DNA of 64,000 bases from Henricia sp. BOLD:AAB3569 (GCA_037783545.1 JBBELK010001102.1:496001-560000), one strand, 5' to 3'; positions 10,232-21,730 are shown, counted from the first letter of the stretch. Translations and numbers: made by a program. The notes: generated from the sequence alone by a model not told the origin.

Positions 10232-10606
10232 CTGTACACAGATCACCGCCAGGATATTAAAAACTTCCCAAAATAATTTTCAATTTTAAAAACTAAATCC
10301 CCCACCTGACGAGTGATCAATATCAAAAGGGTACTGCAACAGAGGATATTATTGCTTTGAAAATTGTGCCCGTGCCGCCATTTTGCCAAGACTATAAAAA
10401 AACATTACATGATTTTTCAACTTGCGACTTATAGCCTATAACTGTTGAACGAAAATGATTACATGTTGTGAGCACGATTTTGTATATACAGACAACCTTT
10501 GTGACATTGGTATAAGGCTGCAACTTGTAGAATGAACGCAAACAGTTGAAAACCTGGAGTTTTAGCGCAAAATTATTATTATAGTACGGGTAAATAGAGT
10601 GACCTA

Positions 10607-10828
10607 TATTCACGCGTTTGAACAGTTTAATCGGGCCTCCTGAATCACTTCGATTTGATGCAAGCTGCTAATTGGAAAGGTGCCAGACTACTTATGCGTT
10701 TCAAGCCTCGTCTTCAGTTCGAGGCTTGGAGCGTATACGTAACTGGTATACCTTTCCAATTAGCGGTTTACATTCTATAGAACTGATTCAGGGGACATGC
10801 ACGATTGAATCGTTTAAATGTGTGAATA
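10607..10828. mobile_element. Family W MITE, copy 1 (SYT17 intron)
   Basis: The ends TATTCACGCGTTTGAACAGT and the inverse finishing GTGTGAATA enclose inverted AGGTGCCAGACTACTTATGC-type arms. A second, SINE-interrupted copy is at 49415-50140. Confidence 0.75.
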
Positions 10829-11053
10829 GGGTCTATTTTTCAGGGCCGCTTTATTTACCTTTTTTTGTGGATCGGATGTGATTGGTACTAGAATGCCATT
10901 TGGTAAATTGATTTCTGATCTGAATTAATTCTGAATTTGTCACTGTAATAATGGAAGTTTAGTGTTGTGAACTTGGTTAGAGCAAAGTGGCAGGATTTGT
11001 AATAAGTAGGTAGGGTGTATATACGTTGTTGTTATCAAGGTCGTTGAACGTAC

Positions 11054-11932
11054 CTGGTTTGGTGGTTGTAGTGGTTTCCAAAAGTGCCCACCTTTAATCA
11101 GATGAAGACCGGCTAGAGAAGAGATGTGTTGACCAATTACACAATGCCGCGAGAATTTATCAAAATCTTGGATAGATAAGAGTAAAAGCCTCCTCTGCGC
11201 CTCTTGATACGAGATATTGAACCGAAAATGCTCCTCAAAGTCCGGATTTTGGGTCTTCTTCTTAACAGTCGTCTGTTTGGAGTCCTTCTGATCGGGTAAA
11301 AGACATATCTTGACGTAGGGATTGGAATGTGCTAAGTCTTGCCTCGTTTCGTCGTATAAGACGGGAGGTGGTAGGTCCCTAGCTTTGATGACTCTTACGA
11401 TAAGCTGCTCATCAGCTACGTCATATCGCAACCCAAAGTGGATCTTGCCAAGTTTATACCTCGCAACCTTCTCTTCATCCGTCAAGTCTTCCTCCTGCTC
11501 AGACACTTCATAAAGTTTAGGTTCTATCTTAAGATCTGTATCACTAAACGAACCGAAGTCATTGGTATAGCGCCGTGTCAGCGGTTTGGGCTGTACTGTC
11601 TCTTGGTTGGTACTCGGCGGCCAGAACTCAATAGGCTTCATATCGATGACGGGAACCGGCGTGCTGCCTCGCCGGTACTCGGACACCGGCGTGGAACTGC
11701 GCCGCGAGTCACGTGACTCATTGCAGGAGGAGCGACGGGAACCAGTGGACGGATGGCGTGAGTGATGGGAACCAGCAGAGCTATGGTCGCTGCATATGGG
11801 TAGATTGTCGTCGAACGTGTCGTCTAAATCTTCAATGGACGGGGAGCGACCCTGGCACGTGTCACAGCAGGGACAGCAACGACAATGGCAACAGACGGAT
11901 GTAAGCCTCCACCAAAAGCCTCCACTTCGTAT
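11054..11932 (-). CDS. SYT17: SYT17 exon: Cys-rich N-terminal region, linker and C2A domain
   Basis: Minus-strand exon of 293 codons from the acceptor TTGTGTTTGCATAG (ends 11933) to the donor GTACGT (11053). It begins IRSGGFWWRL then a cysteine cluster VCCHCRCCPCCDTCQ, comparable with human SYT17 CRWTCRHCCQKC, a likely palmitoylation site since SYT17 has no transmembrane segment. A Ser/Arg-rich linker follows, then VIDMKPIEF (human LIDIKPIEF), an acidic stretch (SEQEEDLTDEEK), and the C2A domain (about residues 160-285 here) with RVIKARDLPPPV, AHSNPYVKICLLPDQK and DFDKFSRHCVIG. The canonical loop-1 second Asp is Asn (SNPYV) and the last loop-3 Asp is Cys (RHC), as in human, so C2A probably does not bind calcium. 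There is no in-frame ATG before residue 88, so a short upstream exon is needed. The valine at 11686 is coded GTG and is internal. Confidence 0.96.
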
Positions 11933-13566
11933 CTATGCAAACACAAGATAAATGCAACAAATATTTATATATTTATTCACAAGCTGGAGACCGCCATAAT
12001 TGCTAAACATCGAGGCTGTGCATGCAAGGACAATGTCGGTTGTTATGTTGGCTTTTATGACGTAGTAATCATTGTAAAACACAACGTTTGCCCGTATATA
12101 ACCTCATTTTGAACGTAACCAAGGAGCCCATAACCCTTAACCATTAGACGCCAGAGGACGTGTAAACACGTTCTGGAATGCATATAGGGGTGCTTGACTT
12201 GGAGTGTTTCAAAGAATATTTTGGTGAAAAGATTCATACAACTTCATGTAAAAATGACTCAAGAGTCAGTATTTGTGGTGCTTGACCTGGTCTTAACTCA
12301 TGGCCAATCACATTGTGGTGTTTTTGTTGCTGCTGTTGTTGTTTTTCCTTCAAAATAATCCCGGCGTCAAATGGTTAACCCCTCGTTATTTGGTGAAGAT
12401 AGGAACCTCAAATGTAACGTCAGCTGCCATGGCTCTACACATTAAGCAACCGTCTAAATTACAACGGTTGCAAAAGCACAGGGACACAGTTAGATGATTT
12501 CTGTATGGAACATTAGCATTATAAACTGATATCTCGGGCAGAACCATTGCATTGGACAGTTGGAACTACTTCGGTTTACCATTTGAGTAAGGGTTTTCTA
12601 GTCGAATAGTTGATTACAATTTTGGGAGATTGCGAATATCGTATACGGTCTTTAACTCTTAACCAGATTTGTTGGGCAACACAAACAAAGGAATTACCAT
12701 ACACCAAATCGTGACACCCCAAAAGGCGACAGTGCCTCAACTGCATGGAATAGCCATATGCTGTAGTTCCTTGCAGCTCTGAGGTTAGAATCCAAATGGA
12801 CGCGAGCAACCAAGCAGGCTCATTGCATTTGATCTGAGTGAATACACCTTTCTCATGCGCTCCTATAATGTCAGTCCCGTAGTTGACATGTGGTAAACAC
12901 GTAGACGACAAATACATACGTAAGATAAAGGGACGAGTTGGACATTGTCCAGAGGCGCGCGCGCAAATTACGCTAGTCAGTCTGCATCGTGCTTATGTTT
13001 GTATTTGGTAATACATGTACAATAAGAAAGTATTAAACTTTTATTGTTATATCCTAGTATGGCTTTTGCGTGAGTGCCGTATAAACAATGAATAGGAACT
13101 CTGATACGAATTCTGCCAATGTGTTGACCTTTGCAGGTTCCCAACTTTTCATCACAAGCTTTCATCCCACCATGTCTGAGTGATCGATGATGTTTTTTTT
13201 TATACAGTAGGCCTATTGCTGGCATAAAAAACGTAATGGAAGATATTTTATTGATTATTGATAGGAAAGTGTCAACGCTGATTTGAAAGTGGGATGGTAT
13301 AGGGCTTTGGTTTTTGGCTCGTGCCCACAACCTAACGAGACGCCAATGCCCAAGCTCGTCCAATGGTCCCTATGGAATAGTGTCACTATAATTATTTAAA
13401 GAAAAATTAAGGCCAACAAGAACGATTTTTGAAAATTATGAAAAATGTTTATCAGACACATGCATATGAATTCGCTAAACTAATTATCTGGACTCGTCTT
13501 CCATGGTTACAGCTTTCACAAGGCCTTATAGGACGGAAGTTTACTTGGGTAGTGGTTATATATAGG
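11933..13566. other. Upstream of SYT17 exon, no gene recognised
   Basis: Expected location of an intron leading to the missing N-terminal SYT17 exon. Scanning the minus strand for a short ATG exon ending in phase 0 before GT gave no convincing candidate. No repeat family was recognised except a short resemblance at 12451-12496 to 1530-1560. Confidence 0.35.
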
Positions 13567-13890
13567 TTAAAACCAGATTACATGATTGGAAAAATGTTAA
13601 AAACAGGAACAGCATTACATAACTAAATAAAAATGTTCCTAACTCGCCTCGTAGAAATTTCAGCCATACAGGAAGTATTCCGAAAGCCTTAAAAATCCAT
13701 GCATGGTTTTTGTGTTTAATGAATGGTAACAATATTGTTTGCAAACGATTTTCACCCACAAAGGTACAATTTTACATGGGAAAAAAATAATGTGGTGTTT
13801 GTTACCAATGCTATCAACACTTTTAGTCAGGTTTTTCTTGTCAACTCGTGAAGTACAATTTTAGTTCACAGCAAATGATGCATTGGGGCT
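13567..13890 (+). mobile_element. Family A MITE, copy 1
   Basis: Family A consensus by eye: about 340 bp, left end TTAAAGACATATTACATGAT, right end ATGATGTATTGGGGCTTTAA (imperfect inverted repeats), and a central palindrome AATCGTTTGCAAACGATT. This copy has TTAAAACCAGATTACATGAT at the left and ATGCATTGGGGCTC at the right, with part of the interior shortened. Confidence 0.8.
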
Positions 13891-14755
13891 CGAACAATTG
13901 TTTGTCGCAGTAGAACGCATCTTTTTATCATTGCTGCCAAGGTACATATTTTTGCCATATAAATATCCCTTCTATTTAAACCGTTGCCAAGGTGAAGCAA
14001 TTTTTACCATTTCTAATATGCCACGTTGTCTCTGGAGCCACCTATGCGTGCAACATGATAATAATGATGCACACACATCAAAATGAGTGCAATATACCAA
14101 ATTTTCCCCAAGGCGATGTGCCGTGCATTTGTAGCGGAGTGTTTCCCTTGCACAACACACGCTTCTAAAAATAGTCCGGTTTGTTTCAGGCAAACTAAGC
14201 AGCTCTCGCGGTGCAACTGTAGTTGTTTCCATGAGGTTTGCAGCGCAGAACTACGTCATCGTGACGCAAATTGGCGGATCTAGGTTGAACGAGGCGCTTC
14301 CACAAAGTAATGATTCGGCAAAAGGGACTTGTGACGATCAACAATTAAGTCACGGTTTGTGAAAGGCCGAATAAAAATACCCGCTAAAAACTCCAGGACT
14401 TTGACCGCGCATGACTACTCTTTTTTTTGTTTTTATACGATTCACGATATATTTCAAAATGCGCCTCTGTATTCGTAATTTGCTGTAGATATTCAGTTAT
14501 TAGTAATAATTTATATTTTTTAGTCAATACGATATATTTTCGTCAAGCACCATGGTCTCGTATATCCTTTGTTAAATCGTGTTCACGACAAATGTATGAG
14601 ATTGCAATGCACGATGGTATTATTTTTAATGCGTTTTCAAGTATACCTTTTCAATGTCCAGAAAGATTAGCCAACACTTAATCTATAAGGAATGGCACAG
14701 CTTAAAACAAAAATTAATATATATTTGAAATGAAATGGCACACATTTAGTAGTCA

Positions 14756-15049
14756 AAATAGTTTGTGATGTGTATTGCAATGGAGCTGAAACACAACGTC
14801 ACAGTTTGTTTACATACGTGTTGTCCTATGGCCCTATGTCGTCTGGTACCCTGAGACTCCACCATAGATTTGCGCGCGTGTAAACAAACCGTGACGTTAT
14901 GTTTCAGGTCCATTGACTGGTGTTCTGCTATTCTTACTAAGAACACAAGTTGGCATACGATTTTGACTGCTAACCCATTTTTGAAAAGCAAATAAATGTT
15001 GTGTTAAGCAATTTTGTTTCTGCTGAACAGCTTTATGAAATTATCCCCG
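14756..15049. mobile_element. Family G fragment carrying a 130-bp hairpin
   Basis: Family G sequence (TGTGATGTGTATTG...; ATTGACTGGTGTTCTGCTAT) is interrupted by a hairpin at 14782-14911 whose arms GGAGCTGAAACACAACGTCA and its inverse pair for about 33 bp. The uninterrupted paralogue at 37078-37097 acts as the empty site and implies a 2-bp AT duplication. Confidence 0.65.
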
Positions 15050-15120
15050 TTCATAAGATTGCAAACTTATGCCTATATACCAGGTGAAAAACTGATTGCA
15101 CAAGTCATGTACATTGTAGT

Positions 15121-15270
15121 GGGGTACCGTGGCCGAGTGGTTGGTCCAGTGTGTTGCTAGTAACGCATTTAAAAGATCCCAGATCACTCCTTCGTGAAGT
15201 GGATTGGCTGGTGTCTCTGGCTGTCGGCTGCCAATGGCGCCTCCCACCTATGTACATTTCGATGTTTAGG
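15121..15270 (+). repeat. Family T SINE fragment
   Basis: The head GGGGTACCGTGGCCGAGTGG contains a pol III A box. The B-box part is deleted. The body (GGTGTCTCTGGCTGTCGGCT, CCAATGGCGCC, TCGATGTTTAGG) matches full copies at 49460 and 39741 (minus). It is not a functional tRNA. Confidence 0.75.
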
Positions 15271-16282
15271 TGGAAAGGACTTAGGTTCATAAAACAAAAC
15301 TTATATGTGAAGCGCATATGAACATGTTCATGCATGTGCATGGAATGTGCATGTGCATGGAATGTTTCTGAATCTGATTCGGAATTCACGCCAGATTTCA
15401 CACCGTGGTCGTGCATGCGTTTTTTAGTTGTCGAGTTTACATGTATAGGCATTTTCAGTTCACCTTTAACTAATCACATGAACTTATCTCCATCACAATC
15501 ACACGTCAGTGAAATACGAGAAATAACACCTACAATTTTCTCGAAGCGGTCGAAATTTGATGTCAGCTCGTCCCTCAAACAGTTGCGTGCATTTTGCAAT
15601 CTAGCGGCAGATATTCAGCCTTTCCCCGCACTTCCCCATTTATTACTACTGATCAATTCCTTCGTATTAGAGAGCAAAGTCTTTCCTCTCAGCTCGCAGT
15701 ATCCGTTGCCATGGCGACGCGTGACGTCAAACGTGGCTTTCCAATAATGGTCCGACTCATTTTGGCGTTTGTAATTCGCAGGCTCGCGCGCCAAAATGCG
15801 TGCAGTTTGCCTTTAAAGCAACTGGAAGCGGCGATTAAAACGAGGCGCAAGGTTCATGTTGCTGCCGGTAATTCGGCATTCATCGGGTCAAAGGGTCAGC
15901 TAGATATCCAGGGAGGCAAAAACAGATTGATTTGGGTTTATAAAATGCCATACGCACTGTCATAAACACTTTCACACCAACTTGAAAATGAATATTAAAG
16001 CTCATTATATCATTGGAGATGAAACTTGTTTACGAATTCCTGTAGGAACATATGATGTTGATAAAATGCCTTGTAGAAATGATAAAACGTCAATACCAGG
16101 ACCACTGCAGAAAAATACTATCACATTCATTAATAAGTAATGCATTACAAATGTAATATAGGAAATGTGCTTAAAAGGTCATAAATCGGGGCCTCTGTCT
16201 TAAACCTTTTTATTATATCATTTGCAGATGAAGTGTTTTTTTCAACGAATTCCAGAAACAACAGCATTATATAACTAATGCC
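15271..16282. other. Unassigned stretch with a GC-richer patch
   Basis: Bases about 15560-15930 are less AT-rich and contain a perfect CRE palindrome TGACGTCA (about 15722) and GCGCGCCAAAATG, an E2F-like word. Overlapping open frames exist but none shows a recognisable domain. Short family A-like words occur at 16054-16081 and 16225-16280. It could be a promoter or enhancer, but there is no proof. Confidence 0.35.
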
Positions 16283-16613
16283 CTTTCACACTTAGACGAT
16301 TTTGGATACGAATCAACACGACGTAAGAATCTCATTACATCGTAAAGAAAAAGCCTATAAAGTCCTAATTACCGTGACGGAAACAAACGAAAGGGACAAA
16401 CGATTTTGATGTGAATCCTTGCGACACTAATTATTGCGAATGTTTGCGATCAGATTGTGACGTTTTACGATGCATTCCGAATTCTTTGCGACTTTTTGCG
16501 ATATTTTACAATCCTATGCGATGCCATTACGATTGCTTGCGATTCTTTACGATTTTGGGCGACCTGGAAGCGATTCTCTGTCTCGGTATCCTGGAAATTG
16601 ACGATTACGTGAC

Positions 16614-17099
16614 TTAAAGGGCCCCTTATTTGGGATTTTTATTAATGAAGTCTATGCTATAAATCCAATATACTCAGTTACATTCATAAAAATCCCATTT
16701 GGAGCTTGTTTGGGGAGTTAAACAAAGGTTTTTAGTTTTTATGCTAATACAAATATGCATATTCGGAACTTTTGTTATACACGAGTGTTTGAGTTTGTTC
16801 TACATGTTTCCTGTTGTAAGCCATGACGAAACTGGGGTAGAAACTGCAGCAATTTGCCACAAGTCCAACTTGAAGTCTTGTTTTTTCTTAACTTTTCCCT
16901 TCTGTCTTCCTTACGTGATGCACTCCAAACAGCGCCCTCTGTCTGTGGTTTATTGCAATGAAATCTTCAAAGTTTAAAAAGGCTATCTTTTATTAATTTT
17001 ACATCCAAACGAACAATAGCATGTCTTACTGAACAAGTAATCCATCATATGAAGCAAAGATTAGGCAAAAAGTTGTTTAGCATGTCACAGGCCCTTTAA
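16614..17099 (+). mobile_element. Family M element, copy 1
   Basis: The TTAAAGGGCCCC end and inverse GGCCCTTTAA end are seen. The interior matches the 588-bp inverted copy at 32641-33228 (for example ATATGCATATTC, GTTTGTTCTACATGTTTCCT), with about 100 bp less, so this copy is internally deleted. Confidence 0.85.
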
Positions 17100-17216
17100 T
17101 TGCATTCGTATCAAATCGTAAAGAAAACTCAAAAAGATCTTAAGTTCGTATTGAAATAGTGCTGAAGGATTGGTTAAGAACCTTAACGATGGCATTATAA
17201 TTATTTACGACCTTGT

Positions 17217-17373
17217 TAAAGCGGGCCTCCCACTGTGCGATTTTTGCCACGATTCCCCTACGAATTGGTACGATTATCGGAGACTGCCTATAGACTCTAC
17301 ACACAATCGTAGCCAATCGTACCCGATCGTAGACAATTCGTGGCAAAAATCGCACAGTGGGAGGCCTGCTTAA
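17217..17373. mobile_element. Family K hairpin MITE, copy 1
   Basis: The ends TTAAAGCGGGCCTCCCACTG and their inverse continue through GCGATTTTTGCCACGA, so the 157-bp unit folds almost fully. TTAA is present at both edges. Confidence 0.85.
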
Positions 17374-17601
17374 GACACGACTTTATTACGATATCTTACG
17401 ACCGGTGCGACGATACGACCGTTCACGAAATTGTTGAACATTCCCAAAATTTCGTAATGACTTGGCGACCAAGACGAATCATTACGATCGTTCAAGAATG
17501 TTTACGATTGTCTTTACGAATGTTTACGAATGCCCTTACGAATGCTTACGATTCAAAATCGTTAAGGATCGTATCCAAAATCGTTTAAGTGTGAAAGCGA
17601 C

Positions 17602-17906
17602 TTAAAGAATAATATACTGTTAAACGGCCTTGTAGAAATGCAGCCACATAGATGCAGTATAATACTTTAGAAAACCTGAAAAGTCCATGCATAGTTTTTG
17701 TGTTGAATAAATGGTTCAAAATTGTTTGCAAACGATTTTTTAAAAGTACCTTCAGTCGGCAGTTTCTCCTACAATGGTACCATTTGACACGGGAAAATCA
17801 CGTGGTGTTTGTTAACATTGCTATAATCAGCACTTCCAGCCAGATTTTTCTTGTCAACTCATGAAATAAATTTTGGGTCACTGCAAATGATGTACTGGGG
17901 CTTTAA
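17602..17906 (+). mobile_element. Family A MITE, copy 2 (left end lost)
   Basis: It starts within the family at CTAAAGAATAAT, directly at the family L right end, and runs to TGTACTGGGGCTTTAA. The core contains CAAAATTGTTTGCAAACGAT and TGACACGGGAAAATCACGTG. Confidence 0.8.
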
Positions 17907-19205
17907 GCCACTAAATGTCCCTAAAAATGAGGGTGAAACAAACACTCATAACACGTTTCTCAGCCGTGCCCTACTTGTCCAAAAGTAGGGTATATTAGTT
18001 CATTGTATTTCAGTAATGAATTAATTTCCGTATTGAATTTTTACCTACGTCATAACTGTAATTCTGACTACAGGCCTACGGCGCGCGGGAACAGGACTTT
18101 ATGGCTATATGCCCTCTTATTTTATGACGACGGCAAGTTATTTACTTATAACCTGCTTTTTGTAAGCGCTTTCTCTCCGATAAATTAGATTGTAAATGAA
18201 AGCCGGCTTGGGGGTCTTTTCTTTACGTGGACGAATGCGACCAGCATTTACCAGAACACAAACCGTTTTGGTTATGAATGCCAAAGGCAAATTGAATATG
18301 CTTAAATGGAAAAATATTGAATTATAATGTTATATTTACTTTATACCACGGAGCTACATGCATGGGCACTATATTTCAGGGGAGAAAAACAGCTCATCAA
18401 TTTGGTTCGTATACCAGATTCCTCTTGGGTACAAATACAAAATACGTCGTATATGCTTTATTTATGTACGCTTAAAGACAAAATATAATACATGATTGAA
18501 GTTTTTGGGGTTGTCTTGTCCAACAAACCATGTCTTTTGTACAGTAGGCTATAGTACAATGTTTTCTTACGTGTGTGTTGTTCGCTTGGAATTAAGGACT
18601 GATAAATATTATTATATATAAAACTCAAAACAACGCTGCTTATATAGACTGGCCTGGAAAACAAATAAAAACTAACCCGGAGCCTCTAAGATGTTTTGAA
18701 ATTATCATTCTGCAAGCAGATATCTCCCCGAAGCACGCCAGGCCATTTCTGATCATAACTAATGGTAGTATTTTCCTGAGGCCATTCACTGGGTGAGCTG
18801 GCAGTATAGGGGTTCTTATCTCCTCGGACAGGCAAAGTGATAAGGTCTAAGTCCCTTTGGACACCAGACTATTTCATCCTGACCGTTGTATAGAGGCATT
18901 AACACGCCCTGCAATCCGCAAGGAAAGTCATGCTTATAATGGCCTCGACGCGCGCACTGTGTAACTCCGACTTTGCAAATAATGCATGCAAATCCGTGTA
19001 ATGCAATCTCGGACCACCGCTGGTCACAACACCGTAATTCTACCAAGAGTCTTGGGTTTCCATGCAGCTTTCACCAAGTGCTGCTTATGTGATTACTTGC
19101 ATGTTTTCGTTGAAACGTATTTGAGAATCCCTCAGAGTTGATTCACCATGCTTAATATGTCTTTTGAATGTTGATAAACATTCAAACGTTTTTATCTAGC
19201 AGTGT
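17907..19205. other. No gene or repeat recognised
   Basis: AT-rich, with a GC-richer patch at about 18780-19060 that contains an octamer-like ATGCAAAT (about 18985). Short open frames on both strands have no recognisable domain. Confidence 0.35.
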
Positions 19206-19380
19206 CGAGCCGGCCTCCCACTGGCACTGTGCTTTTTGCTACGAAATTCCAACGATTAGGTACGATTTGGTGAGATTATGCCAAGAGACTCTCTATAGAC
19301 TCTATATAGCCTCTATACACAATCGTACCTAATCGTTGGAAATTCGTAGCAAAAATCACACAGTGGGAGGCCCGCTTTAG
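19206..19380. mobile_element. Family K hairpin MITE, copy 2
   Basis: CCGGCCTCCCACTGGCACTG at the left and CACACAGTGGGAGGCCCGCT at the right, with inner inverted ACGATTAGGTACGATT / AATCGTACCTAATCGT. It is a diverged copy of 17217-17373. Confidence 0.8.
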
Positions 19381-19765
19381 GTACTCTCACACATATACAC
19401 GAGTTTGGTACCGAGTTTCTGAAGTTACCAACTCGTACCATGCAGCTCATAAAGGAACGGCTCGTAACAGCTCGTAACAATCGGCAGTGGTTGCAGTAGG
19501 CCTATGTCTATATTCGTAAACAATTTGAACATGTTCAAAATTCCGGTAAACTTGGAGCATTTCGTAAGTCGTAAACTATCTCGTATGTCTGTATTATACG
19601 ATGGCATAACAGTTATGCCTGATTGATAATAACAATAAAACACATGACATACATGCCTTTATTGCGGTTTAGGGAAATGTTACCTACCCTTAGTGATTTA
19701 CTATACTAAAGTCGTTTTGATCACGTCTCTATATTGCAATATATTATATATCAGTACCGTATGGC

Positions 19766-20000
19766 AGCCCCATTAAATAATTTGCAGTAACCAGACATTT
19801 TACTTCATGAGTTGACAAGAAAGACCCATTTAAAATTGTTGATAGCATTTATAAGCAATGGTAACAAACACCACATGATATTTCCCCTGTGTAAAATGGT
19901 AGGCCTACCTTTCTGGGAGAAATTGCCAACGGTGCTTTTTACAAAATCGTTTGCAATGTTTTGTTTAACCATTCATTCAATACAAAAACCATGCAAGGTA
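19766..20000 (-). mobile_element. Family A MITE, copy 3 (truncated)
   Basis: It begins AGCCCCATTAAATAATTTGC, carries CTTCATGAGTTGACAAGAAA and ends at ACAAAAACCATGCA. There it is cut by a 42-bp fragment (20001-20042) of the hairpin element seen complete at 26272-26412. Confidence 0.8.
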
Positions 20001-20042
20001 CGAATTTGACGCGCGCGCATTGCTGACGAGCCTATGCCTTTA
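20001..20042 (+). repeat. Right half-end of the 141-bp hairpin MITE
   Basis: CGAATTTGACGCGCGCGCAT then TGCTGACGAG...GCCTTTAA is the same as 26371-26412 with small differences. Only the right arm is left. Confidence 0.8.
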
Positions 20043-20350
20043 AAGCCCAATACATCATTTGCATGTGAACCAAAATTTTACTTAACGAGTTGACAAAGAA
20101 AAACCGACTAAAAGAATTGACAGCAATGGTTACAAACACCCACATGATTTTTTTTTCCGTCTAAAATTGGTACCTTAGAGATTTAAATTGCCAACTGAAG
20201 ATTTATTTGTTTTAATCGTTTGCAAACATTTTTTACCATTTATTCACCACAAAAACCATGCATGGATTTTTAAAGTTTTCTGAAGTATTACTGCATCTGT
20301 GTGGCTGAAATTTCTACAAGGCAGTTTATCAACATTATTCTTTAATGTAA
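20040..20350 (-). mobile_element. Family A MITE, copy 4
   Basis: It starts TTAAAGCCCAATACATCATT and is nearly complete to CAGTTTATCAACATTATTCT, with core TTAATCGTTTGCAAACATTT. Confidence 0.85.
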
Positions 20351-20795
20351 TGGTGTTGAGCATAATCCAAAACTGATAAACACTGGATGAAAATTTCAAC
20401 ATTTCTTAAATTTATCAAAATAATACCTCGATCAGTAAAGAAATGTCCATATTTTACAATCATATTACAAAAATTAACAGAATAAATTTGACTGGGCACA
20501 CTGTGCCATCACATTTTCAAGAAATAGTTGAAAATGCATGTAAAAAATTGCAGTTTTTGTCAATTTTATTGATTATTCGTCCCTCACGCATAAAAACAAC
20601 CTCCGCATAAAACTGTAAAGTCAATTTCAACATGTGATAAACTGGGTGTGTGTATTAACATCAGTAGAATGTAAACGAACAGGTTCACTTTAGTTTTCAT
20701 TTGATGTTGACAAAGGAAAGGCATTTGTCTCTTGATTTCCGTCCCTCACGCGCCTCACTCACGCGTGAGGGACGGAATTGGATCACGCTCTATTG
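20351..20795 (+). repeat. Left arm of a 400-bp inverted pair
   Basis: This segment (ATCCAAAACTGATAAACACT ... GGCATTTGTCTCTTGATT) is repeated in inverse at about 23640-24050 with roughly 90 percent identity by eye. It ends in a hairpin at 20737-20776, where TTCCGTCCCTCACGCG faces its inverse. The word CCGTCCCTCACGC also occurs singly inside both arms. Confidence 0.8.
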
Positions 20796-21258
20796 TTTTT
20801 GGAATGCGTAAAAAACGTTTCATCTGTAAGTGATATACAAACGTCTAAAGCTACATGCAGGCGAGTATATTTCAACATAATCTCGCAAACACCCTTTAAG
20901 ATCCTTAGACGTCCTCAGAAAGTACACACTGTATGCACTTGACTTTTGCCATTTAAGCCGGCTGGGTTTATGCAAGAAACATGCAAATTGTCTTTACAAT
21001 TCGCACTAGCAACGCATCTGAATTCTTTGAAAGCAACCAAGGGACCATATAATTATTTCACCATAGGTGTGTACGTGTGAAATCAGCGCCAGTGCGTGGT
21101 GGCTTAGCGCCTCCAGAGAATAAACCGAGAACAAATATGATTCTCAACGTTTACTTTAGAAATTGAACTTGTGTAGAATAATTTAAACAATCTTATTATT
21201 TGGCATTGAAAATGATGGTCTCTGTGCTTTCTTTTGTGGTGAAAAGACACATGACGCA
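20796..21258. other. No gene recognised
   Basis: Spacer between the inverted pair arm and family D. No open frame or repeat of note. Confidence 0.35.
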
Positions 21259-21455
21259 CACTGCAAAAACTGGTGTTAAATTAACACCAGTGGTGTTGTC
21301 TTATAGATACCAAGCCTTGTTAAGTTTTAACACCACAAGTATTAGTTTTAACACCTAGGGTGTTAAAAATAATTCATTTATTTCAATTGAGGAATAAAAA
21401 TTAATACCCATGGTGTTAAATTTTAACACCAGACTTGGTATCTATATAAGCCTTT
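21259..21455 (+). mobile_element. Family D MITE, copy 2 (right end missing)
   Basis: CACTGCAAAAACTGGTGTTA at the left, then the TTAACACC/GGTGTTAA series, breaking off after ACACCAGACTTGGTATCTAT where family E begins. Confidence 0.8.
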
Positions 21456-21730
21456 TGCGGGTAACATTTACCTATCAACTGACGCCGCAAATTCTTCACT
21501 TTAAAATGGAGGTGCATACTATGCTATTATTGCTACGTGGTGCACGCCATTGCCTTGCGATCAACAGTCTGGTTTTATATGCCATTCCGGTCCTATGATG
21601 AACACGGTATTGATTCTGTACTTAACACCTGCCTGCAACAAAAAAATAGTCTGGTCAAGTGGATATACTAAGTGTGCATGTGAACGAAATTACGTCAGTA
21701 CACCAGACGCTCTTAGTGTGAATCACGCTG
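21456..21730 (+). repeat. Family E repeat, copy 1
   Basis: AGCCTTTTGCGGGTAACATT ... TTGCTACGTGGTGCACGCCA ... GAACACGGTATTGATTCTGT ... ACACCAGACGCTCTTAGTGT. It matches 46748-47046, and part of it matches 22926-23064 in inverse. Termini are not defined. Confidence 0.75.

Larger units (their letters stand above)
16283..17598. mobile_element. Family L foldback element with two nested MITEs
   Basis: The end CTTTCACACTTAGACGATTT at 16283 and its inverse ending GTGTGAAAG near 17598 bound 1.3 kb whose own sequence is largely degenerate tandem ttacgatt/ttacgaat words (clear at 16434-16600 and 17460-17585). Family M (16614-17099) and family K (17217-17373) are inserted inside. Confidence 0.7.

Noticed and set aside
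10940..11686. A single 248-codon minus-strand protein starting at 11686
   Set aside because: The codon at 11686 is GTG inside a longer exon that opens upstream to 11932, and the last residues after 11054 read into the intron past a GTACGT donor. It is one exon of SYT17, not a complete gene.
15334..15965. Overlapping 137- and 123-codon frames as genes
   Set aside because: They overlap in two registers with no recognisable domain. The first begins in a simple repeat of catgtgcatg words.
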